A model generated the notes under the pieces. That model was not told where the DNA came from. It searched no databases and worked only from the letters and a program-made list of their open reading frames with translations. Shown here piece by piece: positions 22,111 to 31,704 of a stretch of 53,464 bases of DNA (position 1 is its first letter; every line of letters starts with the position of its first letter). Made by a program: the position numbers and the translations under genes. Origin of the DNA: Fen-549 sp050011315 (GTDB taxonomy: Bacteria; Actinomycetota; Thermoleophilia; Gaiellales; Gaiellaceae); the NCBI GenBank assembly GCA_050011315.1, contig JBEKJI010000013.1, forward strand, positions 1 to 53,464. Direction: 5' to 3'.

Positions 22111-24002
22111 CAGCGGAAGATGAGGAAGAGCAGGAGGACGAGGGAAGCCCCGGCCGCGACCAGGAGGACGTAGCTGCGGGCGAGGCCGTTCTGAACGGCG
22201 GCGGCGACGCGGCCGCCGAGGAGGGTGCCGGTTCCGATCTCCTCTACGGAGCGCTCGATCACCGGCTTCTCGAACAGAGATCCGAGCCGCTGGGCGAGCG
22301 AGACGGCCGGGTAGTAGAAGAGCAGGTCGTAGACCCGGTCGAAGTAGAGCTTCTCGACCAGAGCCTTGGGCGCGCGCGGCGCCGTCTGGCTACGCGCCGA
22401 ATAGATCATCCAGGCGATCCAGAGCCCGCCCAGCGCCACGAACACGGAGACGCCGCTCAGCATCCACTCGCGCGCCGGCGTCGAAACGGAGACGAGCGCG
22501 GCCGGCGCGATTCCCTCGAGGAAGCGCGAGAAGGGATCCCAGAGCCCCGCGACCTCGAGCCAGCCGCCCGCGAAGGCGAGCAGCGCAAGTACGGCCACCG
22601 GCCCGGTCATCCAGCGCGGGCCCTCTCTCCCCTTGTGCTTGGAGAGGTGCTCACGCACGAGCTCGCTCTCCTCGCCTGAGAAGACGAGGAAGAGCAGGCG
22701 GAAGGAGTAGAGCGCGGTCAGGAACACGCCGGCGAGCCCGGCCGCGAACAGCACCTTGCCGTAGACGCCTTCCGAGAAGGCGGCGGCCAGAATCGCGTCC
22801 TTGGAGAAGAAGCCCGCCAGCGGCGGCAAGCCCGCGAGCGCACCGGCGCCGACCAGCATCGCGATGTAGGTGCGCGGCATCCGCTTGCGCAGGCCGCCCA
22901 TCTTGCGCATGTCCTGCTCACCGCCGAGGGCGTGGATGACAACACCGGCGGCGAGGAAGAGCAGCGCCTTGAAGAAGGCGTGCGTGACCAGGTGGAACAT
23001 CGCCGCGCTGTAGGCGCCGATGCCCGCGGCCAGGAACATGTAGCCGATCTGGGACATGGTCGAGTAGGCGATCACGCGCTTGATGTCGGTCTGCACGAGC
23101 GCGATCAGCCCGGTCGCAAGCAGCGTCGCGGCACCGAGGCCGGCGGCCGTTTGCTGTACGTGTGGCGCCTGCTCGAAAAGCGGGTGCATGCGCACGATCA
23201 GGTAGACGCCGGCGGTCACCATCGTCGCCGCGTGGATCAGGGCGCTGACCGGGGTCGGGCCCTCCATCGCGTCGGGGAGCCAGGTGTGGAGCGGGATCTG
23301 AGCCGACTTGGCGATCGCGCCGACGAGCAGCCCGGCCGCGACGATGTTGATCACCCAGGCGTTGAAGCCGAGCAGCAGGGCCCTGGAGAAGACGGCATGG
23401 AACTCCAGCGTGCCCGTGTGCTGGATCAGCAGGAAGATCGCCAGCGCCATCGCGGCGTCGCCGATCGCGTTCATCACGAACGCCTTCTTGGCGGCCGCGA
23501 CGGCGCTCGGTCGCCGGTGCCAGAAGCCGATCAACAGGTAGGACGAGAGGCCGACCAGGCCCCAGCCGGCGAGCAGGATCAGGAAGTTCGCCGCCTCGAC
23601 CAGAAGCAGCATCGAGAAGACGAAGAAGGCGATGTAGGCGAAGTAGCGGCGCTCCTCGTCGTCGTCGTGCATGTAGCCGATCGAGTAACCGACGATCAGC
23701 GTGCCGACGCCGGAGACGACGAGCATCATCACGAGCGAGAGCGGGTCGACCAGGAGCGCGAGCTTGAAGCTGAGCGCGTGCGTCTCGACCCAGCCGAAAG
23801 CCGTGCTGACCGTCTCGCGATCGCCCGCGTGGCGGTCGAGCGTGGCGACGAAGGCGACGAGCGCAGCGATGAAGGAAACCGCAGTCGAGGTTGTGGCGAG
23901 ATAGCCGGCGCCGCGGCGCGGCAGCCGGTTCCCGGCAAGCGCGATTGCGAGCGCTCCGCCTAGCGGAGCCAGCAGGCAGACCCAGGCAGCAGGCGCGATC
24001 AC
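22110..24002 (-). CDS. nuoL: NADH-quinone oxidoreductase subunit L
   Basis: Largest membrane-arm subunit, 630 residues, with the lateral helix and terminal membrane helix at the C-terminus (ending LVAAGASLVLLLFLIFR). Conserved features include GWGLVGLSSYLLIGFW, the LHTWLPDAMEGPTPVSALIHAATMV block (cited in part), TDIKRVIAYSTMSQIGYM and THAFFKALLFLAAG. GTG start overlaps the nuoK TGA as GTGA. Confidence 0.95.
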   Translation of the reverse strand: MIAPAAWVCLLAPLGGALAIALAGNRLPRRGAGYLATTSTAVSFIAALVAFVATLDRHAGDRETVSTAFGWVETHALSFKLALLVDPLSLVMMLVVSGVGTLIVGYSIGYMHDDDEERRYFAYIAFFVFSMLLLVEAANFLILLAGWGLVGLSSYLLIGFWHRRPSAVAAAKKAFVMNAIGDAAMALAIFLLIQHTGTLEFHAVFSRALLLGFNAWVINIVAAGLLVGAIAKSAQIPLHTWLPDAMEGPTPVSALIHAATMVTAGVYLIVRMHPLFEQAPHVQQTAAGLGAATLLATGLIALVQTDIKRVIAYSTMSQIGYMFLAAGIGAYSAAMFHLVTHAFFKALLFLAAGVVIHALGGEQDMRKMGGLRKRMPRTYIAMLVGAGALAGLPPLAGFFSKDAILAAAFSEGVYGKVLFAAGLAGVFLTALYSFRLLFLVFSGEESELVREHLSKHKGREGPRWMTGPVAVLALLAFAGGWLEVAGLWDPFSRFLEGIAPAALVSVSTPAREWMLSGVSVFVALGGLWIAWMIYSARSQTAPRAPKALVEKLYFDRVYDLLFYYPAVSLAQRLGSLFEKPVIERSVEEIGTGTLLGGRVAAAVQNGLARSYVLLVAAGASLVLLLFLIFR

Positions 24003-24307
24003 TTGCGCAACCTCGAGAGCAGGTCGACGTCGATCTCGATCTTCCGCCGCGCCATCGCCACCACCAACCCGAGCCCGACCACGGCCTCGGCGGCGGCGAC
24101 CGCCATCACGGCGAGCGCGAACACCTGGCCGTCGAGCGACCCGTGCCCGCGCGCGAAGGCGATCAGCACGAGATTGGCGCCGTTCAGCATCAGCTCCAGC
24201 GCCAGCAGCATGATCAGCGGGTTGCGGCGCAGCATCACGCCGGCGGTCCCGATCGCGAAGACGGCGCTGCCGACGCCGAGATACCAGGCGATGCCCGGGC
24301 CCAGCAT
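23999..24307 (-). CDS. nuoK: NADH-quinone oxidoreductase subunit K
   Basis: 102-residue, three-helix subunit. The helix-2 Glu is in LLALELMLNGANLVLIAF, and the helix-3 Glu is in AAAEAVVGLGLVVAM; both are needed for proton translocation in the family. ATG overlaps the nuoJ stop by one base. Confidence 0.94.
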   Translation of the reverse strand: MLGPGIAWYLGVGSAVFAIGTAGVMLRRNPLIMLLALELMLNGANLVLIAFARGHGSLDGQVFALAVMAVAAAEAVVGLGLVVAMARRKIEIDVDLLSRLRK

Positions 24308-24852
24308 CAGCGTCTTCCTCCGGTTCGCCTGCGCCGGCTCTGGGCGCCCAGGATGACGCCGCCGATCGCCGCCACGAGCAGCACGATCGAGATCACCTCG
24401 AAGGCGAGCAGGTGATTGCTGAGGAAGAGCCGGCCGATCGAAGCGGGGTCGCCGAAGCTGGCCGAGACGTGCTTCGCATGCGCGAGCTGGTTCGTGGCCT
24501 CGAGCGCGATCACGACCAGGAGCTGGGCCAGAAGCGCGACCGCGGTGAGGACTCCGCCCAGCGTCTGCCAGCTCGGCCCGCCCGTCCAGGCGATGTCGCG
24601 GTCCCAGCCCACATACGCGATCACGAACAGGAACATCACCATCACGGCGCCGGCATAGACGAGCACCTGGGCGGCGGCCACGAACTCCGCCGACAGGAGC
24701 AGGTAGAAGACCGCCAGCGAGACCAGGTTGCCGATCAGCGCCAGTGCCGCGAAAAGGGCGTTTCGGAGCAAGACGACCGCCAGCGCCGATCCCAGGCAGC
24801 TGGCGGCGGCGGCGATCCAGACGATCCAGACGAGTATGTTTCCGGCGCTCAA
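24307..24852 (-). CDS. nuoJ: NADH-quinone oxidoreductase subunit J
   Basis: 181 residues, five membrane helices. The conserved helix-3 VLVYAGAVMVMFLFVIAYVG (pi-bulge Tyr-Ala-Gly) is clear. I place the start at TTG 24852, which overlaps the nuoI TGA as TTGA, matching the overlap style of the operon; a longer open frame upstream is nuoI read out of frame. Confidence 0.9.
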   Translation of the reverse strand: MSAGNILVWIVWIAAAASCLGSALAVVLLRNALFAALALIGNLVSLAVFYLLLSAEFVAAAQVLVYAGAVMVMFLFVIAYVGWDRDIAWTGGPSWQTLGGVLTAVALLAQLLVVIALEATNQLAHAKHVSASFGDPASIGRLFLSNHLLAFEVISIVLLVAAIGGVILGAQSRRRRTGGRR

Positions 24853-25349
24853 CTGTCTGTCTCGTAATAGGGGGTCGGGGTGTCGTACAGCTCCGGATCG
24901 GCGACCGGAGTGTGCTTGATCGGCTCGGCTAGGAGCATGTCCTTGGTGTAGATCAGATCGCTGCGCGAGTACTCGCTGAACTCGTAGTCGTTGCCGAGCG
25001 TGATCGCGTCGAAGGGGCAGGCGAGCTCGCAGTAGCCGCAGAGAATGCAGCGGCTGAGGTTGATCTCGTAGATGCGGGCGTAGCGCTCTCCGGCCGAGAC
25101 GCGCTTGGAGGCGGTGTTCTCGGCCGCGACGACGCGGATGCAATCGACCGGGCAGGCGGCGGCGCAGAGCGAGCAGCCGACGCACTTCTCGAGCCCGTTG
25201 GAGTGCCTGTTCAAGCGATGGCGGCCGCGGAAGCGTGGATAGACCGGCCGCTTGTACTCGGGGTACTGCTCGGTCACGGTGCCGCGGAAGATCTGCTTCA
25301 GGGTGACCGCGAGGCCGCGCACAGTCCCGAACACGGTCGCCCCGATCAT
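24849..25349 (-). CDS. nuoI: NADH-quinone oxidoreductase subunit I
   Basis: 166-residue, 8Fe ferredoxin-like subunit carrying clusters N6a and N6b: CVGCSLCAAACPVDC near 56-70 and CILCGYCELACPFDA near 101-115. An N-terminal amphipathic segment (LAVTLKQIFRG) anchors it at the membrane. ATG overlaps the nuoH TGA as ATGA. Confidence 0.95.
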   Translation of the reverse strand: MIGATVFGTVRGLAVTLKQIFRGTVTEQYPEYKRPVYPRFRGRHRLNRHSNGLEKCVGCSLCAAACPVDCIRVVAAENTASKRVSAGERYARIYEINLSRCILCGYCELACPFDAITLGNDYEFSEYSRSDLIYTKDMLLAEPIKHTPVADPELYDTPTPYYETDS

Positions 25350-26359
25350 CTCAGCACCACGAAGAAGGCCGTGGCAACGGCGTTAACGGTCGCCACGGGC
25401 AAAAGGACCTTCCAACCCAGGTTCATCAGCTGGTCGTAGCGGAGTCGCGGCAGCGTCGCCCGCGCCCAGATGAAGCAGAAGAGCACGACCGCCAGCTTGA
25501 GCAGGAACCAGACCGGGCCGAAGCGGTCGTAAACCGGGAACAGCCAGCCGCCGAAGAAGAGGGTCACCATCAACGCCGAGATCGTGATCATGTGGACATA
25601 CTCGGCGATCTGAAACAGGCCCCAGCGCATGCCCGAGTACTCGGTGTGGAAGCCGGCGACCAGCTCCTGCTCGGCCTCGGGTAGGTCGAAGGGCGCGCGT
25701 CCGACCTCGGCCACACCGGCCACGGCGAAGCAGGCAAAGCCGACTATCTGCGGCACGATGTACCAGATCGTGTCGTGCTGCGCGGCGACGATTCCGGTCA
25801 GCGAGAGCGATCTCGCCATCAGGACGACGCCCAGCACCGACAGCGCCAGCGCAACCTCGTAGGAGACGAGTTGGGCGCCCGTACGCATGGCGCCGAGGAG
25901 CGCGTACTTAGACTCCGAGACCCAGCCGCCGAGCATGACCCCGTAGCTCGAGATCGAGCCGATCGCGAAGATCACGATCAGCGAGATCGGGATGTCCACG
26001 ACCTGCCCGTTGATCTGGTAGCCGTAGAGCTCCCAGCCGCCGCCCCAGGGAATGACCGAGAAGGCGAGGAAGGCCATCGTCGCCGAGAGCACCGGGGCGC
26101 CCAGGTAGAGCACGGGATGGATCAAACGGTCGGGCTGGAAGGGTGCCTTGCGCACCAGCTTGATCAGATCGGCGAAGGGCTGGATGATCCCGAACGGGCC
26201 GGCCCTGTTGGGGCCAAAGCGACGCTGAAAGCGACCCAACACCTTGCGCTCGATCAGGGTCATGAAGGCGAACGCGAGTAGCAGGATGAGCAGGACGACG
26301 AGCGCCTCGATGGCGCCGATCCACCAGACCTCGCTCCTGGCCGGCGGCAGGACGCTCAT
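25346..26359 (-). CDS. nuoH: NADH-quinone oxidoreductase subunit H
   Basis: 337 residues, eight helices, forming the quinone-entry site with NuoB and NuoD. Family signatures are AFMTLIERKVLGRFQRRFGP near 30-49 and AEVGRAPFDLPEAEQELVAG near 210. ATG 26359 overlaps the nuoG TGA as ATGA. Confidence 0.95.
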   Translation of the reverse strand: MSVLPPARSEVWWIGAIEALVVLLILLLAFAFMTLIERKVLGRFQRRFGPNRAGPFGIIQPFADLIKLVRKAPFQPDRLIHPVLYLGAPVLSATMAFLAFSVIPWGGGWELYGYQINGQVVDIPISLIVIFAIGSISSYGVMLGGWVSESKYALLGAMRTGAQLVSYEVALALSVLGVVLMARSLSLTGIVAAQHDTIWYIVPQIVGFACFAVAGVAEVGRAPFDLPEAEQELVAGFHTEYSGMRWGLFQIAEYVHMITISALMVTLFFGGWLFPVYDRFGPVWFLLKLAVVLFCFIWARATLPRLRYDQLMNLGWKVLLPVATVNAVATAFFVVLR

Positions 26360-28581
26360 GGCTTGCCCACCTGTACGCCCAGCGCCAGCTCGGAACAGTG
26401 CTCCGCGGCGATCCTGACCGCCCCCGGCCGAAGAGCGGCGTTGATGCGCGCGCGCAGCCTCACCGAGTTGCCGTTCGAGCGAACGACCACCTCGTCGCCG
26501 TCTGCGATCGCGCGCCGGCCGGCGTCCTCGACCGAGATCTCGACCTCCGGGAGCGGCCGCTGAAAGGCGAGCTCGGGCACGTGCTCGACCACCGGGCCGG
26601 AGAAGAGCGCCCGGTAGCGGATCAGCTCGAGCGGCCCGCCGCGAACCGTCGACGGCGCCTCGGGCTCGGGAGCCTCGGTCGGCCCGGCCTGCGCGCGCGC
26701 CGGAAGTGGAGCCCGGTCGCCGAGCGAGGAAAGCGAGATGGTGTCGAGCGCCTTTGTGGACAGTTCCGCGAAGACGCCGGTGGCCGAGGCGGGAAGAGTC
26801 ACGCCGAGGCGCTCGCCCAGCTCCGCCAGCCAGGACAGCTCGGGGCGAATGGGGGCCGCGGCGGCTCTGCGCAGGCGCTGCAAGCGGCCCTCGAGATTGC
26901 GCATCGTTCCCTCTCCCTCGAGGTAGCTGGTTGCGGGCAGCACCAGATCGGCCCAGACGGCGGTGTCGCCCGCAAACAGGGTCAGTGCCACAGTCCGGCG
27001 GGCGCGCCCGGCCAGCTCCCGGATAGCGGGGTCGTTCGCAGCCTCGTCGCCCGACACGAGTAGAAGACCGATCTGCTCGGGCTGGTGTGAGGGCTCGTCC
27101 GCGGCCGTCGCCCAGGCCTCGGCGACGCCGCGCGGGTTCGGGGTTGAGGGCAGGTAGAGGGCGCCCGATCCGTCCTTCTCGTGAAGGCCGAGCGCGTGCG
27201 CGAGTGCGGCGAGGTGAGCCCCGCCGGCACCGCCGCGCCCCGACCAGATCAGAATCACGCGCTCCGCCTTGCGCAGACGCTGCCCGAGCTCGTTCGTCTC
27301 GCCGGCCAGCTCGCGGCAGGCACGGGCGCCGTCGCCGGGGGCGCACTGAATCTCGCCCGCCGGACCGATCGTGGTGAGACGCGCCGCGTTTCGCCGCGCC
27401 AGCTTGAGCCAGAGATAGACAACCGGCGCCCGCTCGAGCACTGGGCTCTCCTCGAAGACGAGGATCTCCTCGGCGGCGGCGAGCGCCGAGAGTGGCACTC
27501 GGTAGGGATCGAGTGCGTCCAGCGCCGGCTCCGGAAGAACGACGCCGTCCGAGCGGGCGCCGCGGCGCACGACCGACGCGAGCGAGTACGCCACCTCCAG
27601 CGTCTCGGTGCCCGAGAGCGCCAGCACGACCTCGCCGTGTGCCTCGCCGATCAGCCGCTCGAGCTCGGCGAGCGCCTCGTCCCAGCCCAGCTCCTCGACC
27701 GCGCCCGCTTCGCCGCCGTACCGCCGCGGCGAGTGGATGCGCTCCTCGGCGTAGAGGTGGGGGGAGCTGAAGCGGCCCTTGTCGCAGAGCCAGCCGCGAT
27801 CGACCTCGGGGTGGTTGCGCGAGAGCACGCGCTGGACGCGGCCTTCCCTGCTCTGCACGGTGATGTTGCAGCCGACCGGGCAAAGACCGCAGACGCTGGC
27901 GGCCCGCTCGTACTCCCAGGGGCGCGCCAGGAAGCGGTACTGGGTAGAGGTCAGCGCTCCCACCGGACAGAGCTCGACGACGTTGCCCGAGAACGGGCCC
28001 CGGTAGGGCTCGTCCTCGAAGGTGGCGATCATCGTCAGCGCGCCGCGATTGACGGCGACCAGCTCTTCGTCCTCGGCCACCTCCTGCGAGAAGCGCGTGC
28101 AGCGGTAGCAGAGGATGCAGCGCTCGCGGTCGAGGGCGATCGTGGGCGAGATCGGGATCGGCTTCTCGAGACTGCGCTTGCGGAAGGTCATGCGCGTCTT
28201 GCCGGGTCCGTAGCGGAAGCTCAGGTCCTGCAGCGGGCACTCGCCGCCCTTGTCGCAAACGGGGCAGTCGAGCGGATGATTGAGGAGCAGGAACTCGATC
28301 GTGGCGTTCTGGCCCTGGGCGGCCGTCTCGGAAGTTCGGGCCGTGTGCACGACCATGCCGTCCTGCGCCGGCGTGGTGCAGCCCGTCTGGAGCTTGGGCA
28401 TGCCCTCGATCTCGACCAGGCACATGCGGCAGGCGCCGACCGCCGGGCCGATCCGGGGCTCGTAGCAGAAGACCGGGATCTCGATTCCGGCCGTTGCGGC
28501 GGCCTCGACCAGTCCCGTCCCCTTCGGAACCTGTACCTGGCGCCCGTCGACGGTGATCGTGATCAGCTCCGGCTCGCTCAT
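26356..28581 (-). CDS. nuoG: NADH-quinone oxidoreductase subunit G
   Basis: 741 residues. The N-terminal [2Fe-2S] domain has CYEPRIGPAVGACRMC; the NuoG-type N5 cluster is HPLDCPVCDKGGECPLQ with its His ligand; the N4 ferredoxin site begins CILCYRCTRF; and a further site, CGLCPVGCNITV near 215, is the N7-like motif at the head of the molybdopterin-type domain, which occupies the rest. Electrons pass from NuoF toward NuoI. GGAGG stands before ATG 28581, which overlaps the nuoF stop. Confidence 0.94.
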   Translation of the reverse strand: MSEPELITITVDGRQVQVPKGTGLVEAAATAGIEIPVFCYEPRIGPAVGACRMCLVEIEGMPKLQTGCTTPAQDGMVVHTARTSETAAQGQNATIEFLLLNHPLDCPVCDKGGECPLQDLSFRYGPGKTRMTFRKRSLEKPIPISPTIALDRERCILCYRCTRFSQEVAEDEELVAVNRGALTMIATFEDEPYRGPFSGNVVELCPVGALTSTQYRFLARPWEYERAASVCGLCPVGCNITVQSREGRVQRVLSRNHPEVDRGWLCDKGRFSSPHLYAEERIHSPRRYGGEAGAVEELGWDEALAELERLIGEAHGEVVLALSGTETLEVAYSLASVVRRGARSDGVVLPEPALDALDPYRVPLSALAAAEEILVFEESPVLERAPVVYLWLKLARRNAARLTTIGPAGEIQCAPGDGARACRELAGETNELGQRLRKAERVILIWSGRGGAGGAHLAALAHALGLHEKDGSGALYLPSTPNPRGVAEAWATAADEPSHQPEQIGLLLVSGDEAANDPAIRELAGRARRTVALTLFAGDTAVWADLVLPATSYLEGEGTMRNLEGRLQRLRRAAAAPIRPELSWLAELGERLGVTLPASATGVFAELSTKALDTISLSSLGDRAPLPARAQAGPTEAPEPEAPSTVRGGPLELIRYRALFSGPVVEHVPELAFQRPLPEVEISVEDAGRRAIADGDEVVVRSNGNSVRLRARINAALRPGAVRIAAEHCSELALGVQVGKP

Positions 28582-29909
28582 CTGGCCGCCTCCTGATGGA
28601 TGCGACCGCGATAGAGCTCGTCCACCGGAGAAAGCAAACCTTTGAGCGAGCTGGAGCCGCCGAAGGGGCAACCGCCCTGATCGATGTGAGCCTCGAACTC
28701 CTCGCGGAAATGGGTGACGTAGCTGGCCACGACCATCGCGTCCGAGTCGCCGAGCGGGCAGAGGCACTTGCCGAGAATGCGCTCGCAGACATCGACCAGG
28801 AGGTCGAGCTCGGCGTAGCTGGCGCGCCCTTCCTCGATCTTGCGCAGGAGCATCTCGATCCAGCGCGTGCCCTCGCGGCAGGGCGTGCACTTGCCGCACG
28901 ACTCGAACATGTAAAACTGGCCGACGCGCAGCCCGAGCTGGACCATACAGGCGCGCTCGTCGATCGCGATCACCGAGGCCGAGCCGAGGAAGGTGCCCGC
29001 CTTCTGGAGCGTGTCGAAGTCCATCGACATGTCCACCTGGTCGGCGGTGAGGATCGGCGCCGAGGAGCCGCCCGGGATGATCGCCTTGAGCTTGCGCCCC
29101 TCGGCGATGCCGCCGCCGCATTCGTAGATCAGCTCACGGAAGCTGGTCCCGTGCGGCAGCTCGTAGTTGCCGCCGCGAACGACGTTGCCCGAGAGCGAGA
29201 AGAGCCTGGTGCCGGTCGAGCTCTCGACTCCGATCTTCGCGTAGGCGCCGCCGCCAATCTCGATGATCTTGGGTACGGTCGCCAGTGTCTCGACGTTGTT
29301 GATCAGCGTCGGCTCGTTGTAGAGGCCGACCAGGGCCGGGAAGGGCGGTCGCGGGCGGGGCATGCCGCGCTTGCCCTCGAGCGACTCGAGCAGGGCGGTC
29401 TCCTCGCCGCAGATGTAGGCGCCGGCGCCGCGGTGAACGACGATCGGGACGCTGACCAGGCCGGCGCTACCTGCCTCGGCGAGGGCGGCCATCAGGATCT
29501 CGTACTCGCTCAGATACTCGCCGCGGATGTAGACGAAGCACGCCCTGGCGCCGATCGCGGTGGCGGCGATCTGGATGCCCTCGATCAGGCGATGGGGCAC
29601 GCGCACGATGATCTCGCGGTCCTTGAATGCGCCCGGCTCCGACTCGTCGGCGTTGACGACCAGGTAGATCGGACCGTGCGCCTGCTCGGGCGAGGGGAGG
29701 AAGGAAGCCTTCTGACCCATCGGGAAGCCGGCACCGCCGCGTCCGCGGAGGCTCGCCTTCTTGATCTCCTCGAGTACCGCCTCGCGTCCCATCTGCCGCG
29801 CCTTTTCGAGCGAGACATAACCGCCGACTCGCCGGTAGTCCTCGAGCGAGCGCAGGTCGCCGCCGTCGGTGCCGGCGAGCACGAATAGGGGCCGGTCGCT
29901 AGTGCTCAC
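28578..29909 (-). CDS. nuoF: NADH-quinone oxidoreductase subunit F
   Basis: 443 residues: the NADH- and FMN-binding subunit. The Gly-rich NADH loop is LRGRGGAGFPMGQK near 60; NADESEPGAFKDR and YICGEETALLESLEG (FMN) follow; the N3 cluster ligands are CGKCTPCREGT and the later Cys in CLCPLGD. GTG 29909 overlaps the nuoE end by 11 nt. Confidence 0.95.
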   Translation of the reverse strand: MSTSDRPLFVLAGTDGGDLRSLEDYRRVGGYVSLEKARQMGREAVLEEIKKASLRGRGGAGFPMGQKASFLPSPEQAHGPIYLVVNADESEPGAFKDREIIVRVPHRLIEGIQIAATAIGARACFVYIRGEYLSEYEILMAALAEAGSAGLVSVPIVVHRGAGAYICGEETALLESLEGKRGMPRPRPPFPALVGLYNEPTLINNVETLATVPKIIEIGGGAYAKIGVESSTGTRLFSLSGNVVRGGNYELPHGTSFRELIYECGGGIAEGRKLKAIIPGGSSAPILTADQVDMSMDFDTLQKAGTFLGSASVIAIDERACMVQLGLRVGQFYMFESCGKCTPCREGTRWIEMLLRKIEEGRASYAELDLLVDVCERILGKCLCPLGDSDAMVVASYVTHFREEFEAHIDQGGCPFGGSSSLKGLLSPVDELYRGRIHQEAAR

Positions 29910-30366
29910 GGCGCAGCTCCTCGACAATGCCCGGCACGTCCGCGGGTGTAACGGGCTCGCGGTAACGGTGGTCGACCGCTACCACCGTGCCCCGGCCGCA
30001 GCCGCCCAGGCACTCGACCGTACGCAGCGTGATCAGCCCGTCGGGAGTGGTCTCGCCGGCGCCGATCCCCAGCTCGCGCTCGAAGGCCTCCAGCACCTTC
30101 CCGGCTCCGACCAGAGCGCAGGGGGCGTTGCTGCAGAGATCGATCGTGTGCCTGCCGGTCGGCTTCAGGTGGAACATGTCGTAGAAAGTGGCGATCTGGT
30201 GGCAGACGGCCGGAGTGGTATCGAGCGCGGCGGCCACTTCGCGGATGGCCTCCGGCGGCAGGTAGCCGTAGTGCTCCTGCGCCAGCCTCAGCGCCGGTAT
30301 CACGGCCGACCTCCGATCCGGGTAGCGGTCCGCAACCGCTCGGATTTCGTCGTAGAGCTCAGCCAT
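29899..30366 (-). CDS. nuoE: NADH-quinone oxidoreductase subunit E
   Basis: 155-residue thioredoxin-like [2Fe-2S] subunit (cluster N1a). The four Cys are visible as LCSNAPCALVGA and VECLGGCGRG. VCHQIATFYDMFHLKPTGRH is typical. ATG 30366 with an upstream GGGGAG is preferred over an open extension to 30399. It lies 45 nt after nuoD, the widest gap in the operon. Confidence 0.94.
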   Translation of the reverse strand: MAELYDEIRAVADRYPDRRSAVIPALRLAQEHYGYLPPEAIREVAAALDTTPAVCHQIATFYDMFHLKPTGRHTIDLCSNAPCALVGAGKVLEAFERELGIGAGETTPDGLITLRTVECLGGCGRGTVVAVDHRYREPVTPADVPGIVEELRREH

Positions 30367-30411
30367 CGACGCTCCCCGTCCGCAGAAAGTGCGCAGCATT
30401 TTCCGCGGTTA

Positions 30412-31704
30412 TCATCTGTCGGAGTCCCCGAGGAGCGTGTCGAGCGAGGCCGAGATCGTGATCAGATCGGCGATCAGGAGGCCCTGGCAGAGCGTGGGCG
30501 CAGCGGCGATGGAGACGAAGCTGGGCGCGCGGAAATGGACACGCCAGGGACTGGAGCCGCCGTTCGAGACCAGGTAGCAGCCCTGCTCGCCGCGCGACGA
30601 CTCGATCGCGACGTAGACCTCACCCGCCGGCACCCGGTAGCCCTCGGTGACGAGCTTGAAGTGGTGGATGAGCGACTCCATCGAGGTGTGAAGCTCTTCG
30701 CGCGGCGGCAGCACGACCTTGCGGTCGTCCGAGATCCAGGGATCGCCGGCCAGCTCCTCGATCCGATCGAGGCACTGCTCGGCGATCCGCAGCGACTGGC
30801 GCATCTCGTCGATGCGGACGCGCGCCCGGGCGTAGGAGTCGCCCCCGTCGTAGACCGGTACCTCGAAGTCGACCTGGTCGTAGTAGAGGTATGGCTGGCG
30901 CTTGCGCAGGTCCCAGTTCACGCCCGAGCCGCGCAGAACCGGGCCCGAGAGCCCGAGCCTGATCGCGTCCTCGGCCGAGACGACGCCGATCCCCTTGCTG
31001 CGCTTGAGCCAGATCTTGTTCTTCTCGGTCATGTGCACGTACTCGTCGATCGCCTTGGACATGCGGCGGCAGAACTTGCGCGTATCCGGGACGAAGCCGG
31101 GCGGAATGTCCTCGGCCAATCCCCCCGCCTGGCAGTAGCGGCCGTGCACTCGGACGCCGGTCACCATCTCGAACAGGTCGAGCACCCGCTCGCGCTGATC
31201 GAAGCAGTAGAAGTAGATCGACTGGATGCCGAGCTCCAGCCCCATCGTTCCCAGCCAGATGAGGTGGGAATGGATGCGATTCAGCTCGGAGAGAGCCGTC
31301 CTGATCCAGGTCGCCTTGGGCGGAACCTCGATTCCGAGCAGCTTCTCGATCGCCAGCACGAACAAAAGCTCGTTCTGGAAGCTGGAGAGGTAGTCGATCC
31401 GGCTCGGGTAGTTGATCGCCTTCCACCAGCTCTTCTGCTCCATGCTCTTCTCGAAGCCGGTGTGGAGATAGCCGACCACCGCCCGCATGCCGACGATCTC
31501 CTCACCGTCGAGATCGACGACCAGGCGCAGAACGCCGTGGGTCGAGGGGTGGTTGGGCCCGAAGTTGACCTCGAGGACGTTCCCGTCTTCCAGGCGCGCG
31601 GGATCGACCTGCACCCAGCTCGGTACCGGCGAGGGAATCCGCGTTCCTCCGTAGAGAACCGAGCCGGTGAAGACCGGAGTACCTGTCTGGACGGTCTCGG
31701 TCAT
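30412..31704 (-). CDS. nuoD: NADH-quinone oxidoreductase subunit D
   Basis: 430-residue, 49-kDa-type subunit that shapes the quinone pocket. GPNHPSTHGVLRLVVDLDGE is at 49-68, with the pocket His; RIDYLSSFQNELLF and the IESSRGEQGCYLVSNG block follow. The last residues are GDSDR rather than the common GEVDR. TAATG overlap with nuoC. Confidence 0.95.
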   Translation of the reverse strand: MTETVQTGTPVFTGSVLYGGTRIPSPVPSWVQVDPARLEDGNVLEVNFGPNHPSTHGVLRLVVDLDGEEIVGMRAVVGYLHTGFEKSMEQKSWWKAINYPSRIDYLSSFQNELLFVLAIEKLLGIEVPPKATWIRTALSELNRIHSHLIWLGTMGLELGIQSIYFYCFDQRERVLDLFEMVTGVRVHGRYCQAGGLAEDIPPGFVPDTRKFCRRMSKAIDEYVHMTEKNKIWLKRSKGIGVVSAEDAIRLGLSGPVLRGSGVNWDLRKRQPYLYYDQVDFEVPVYDGGDSYARARVRIDEMRQSLRIAEQCLDRIEELAGDPWISDDRKVVLPPREELHTSMESLIHHFKLVTEGYRVPAGEVYVAIESSRGEQGCYLVSNGGSSPWRVHFRAPSFVSIAAAPTLCQGLLIADLITISASLDTLLGDSDR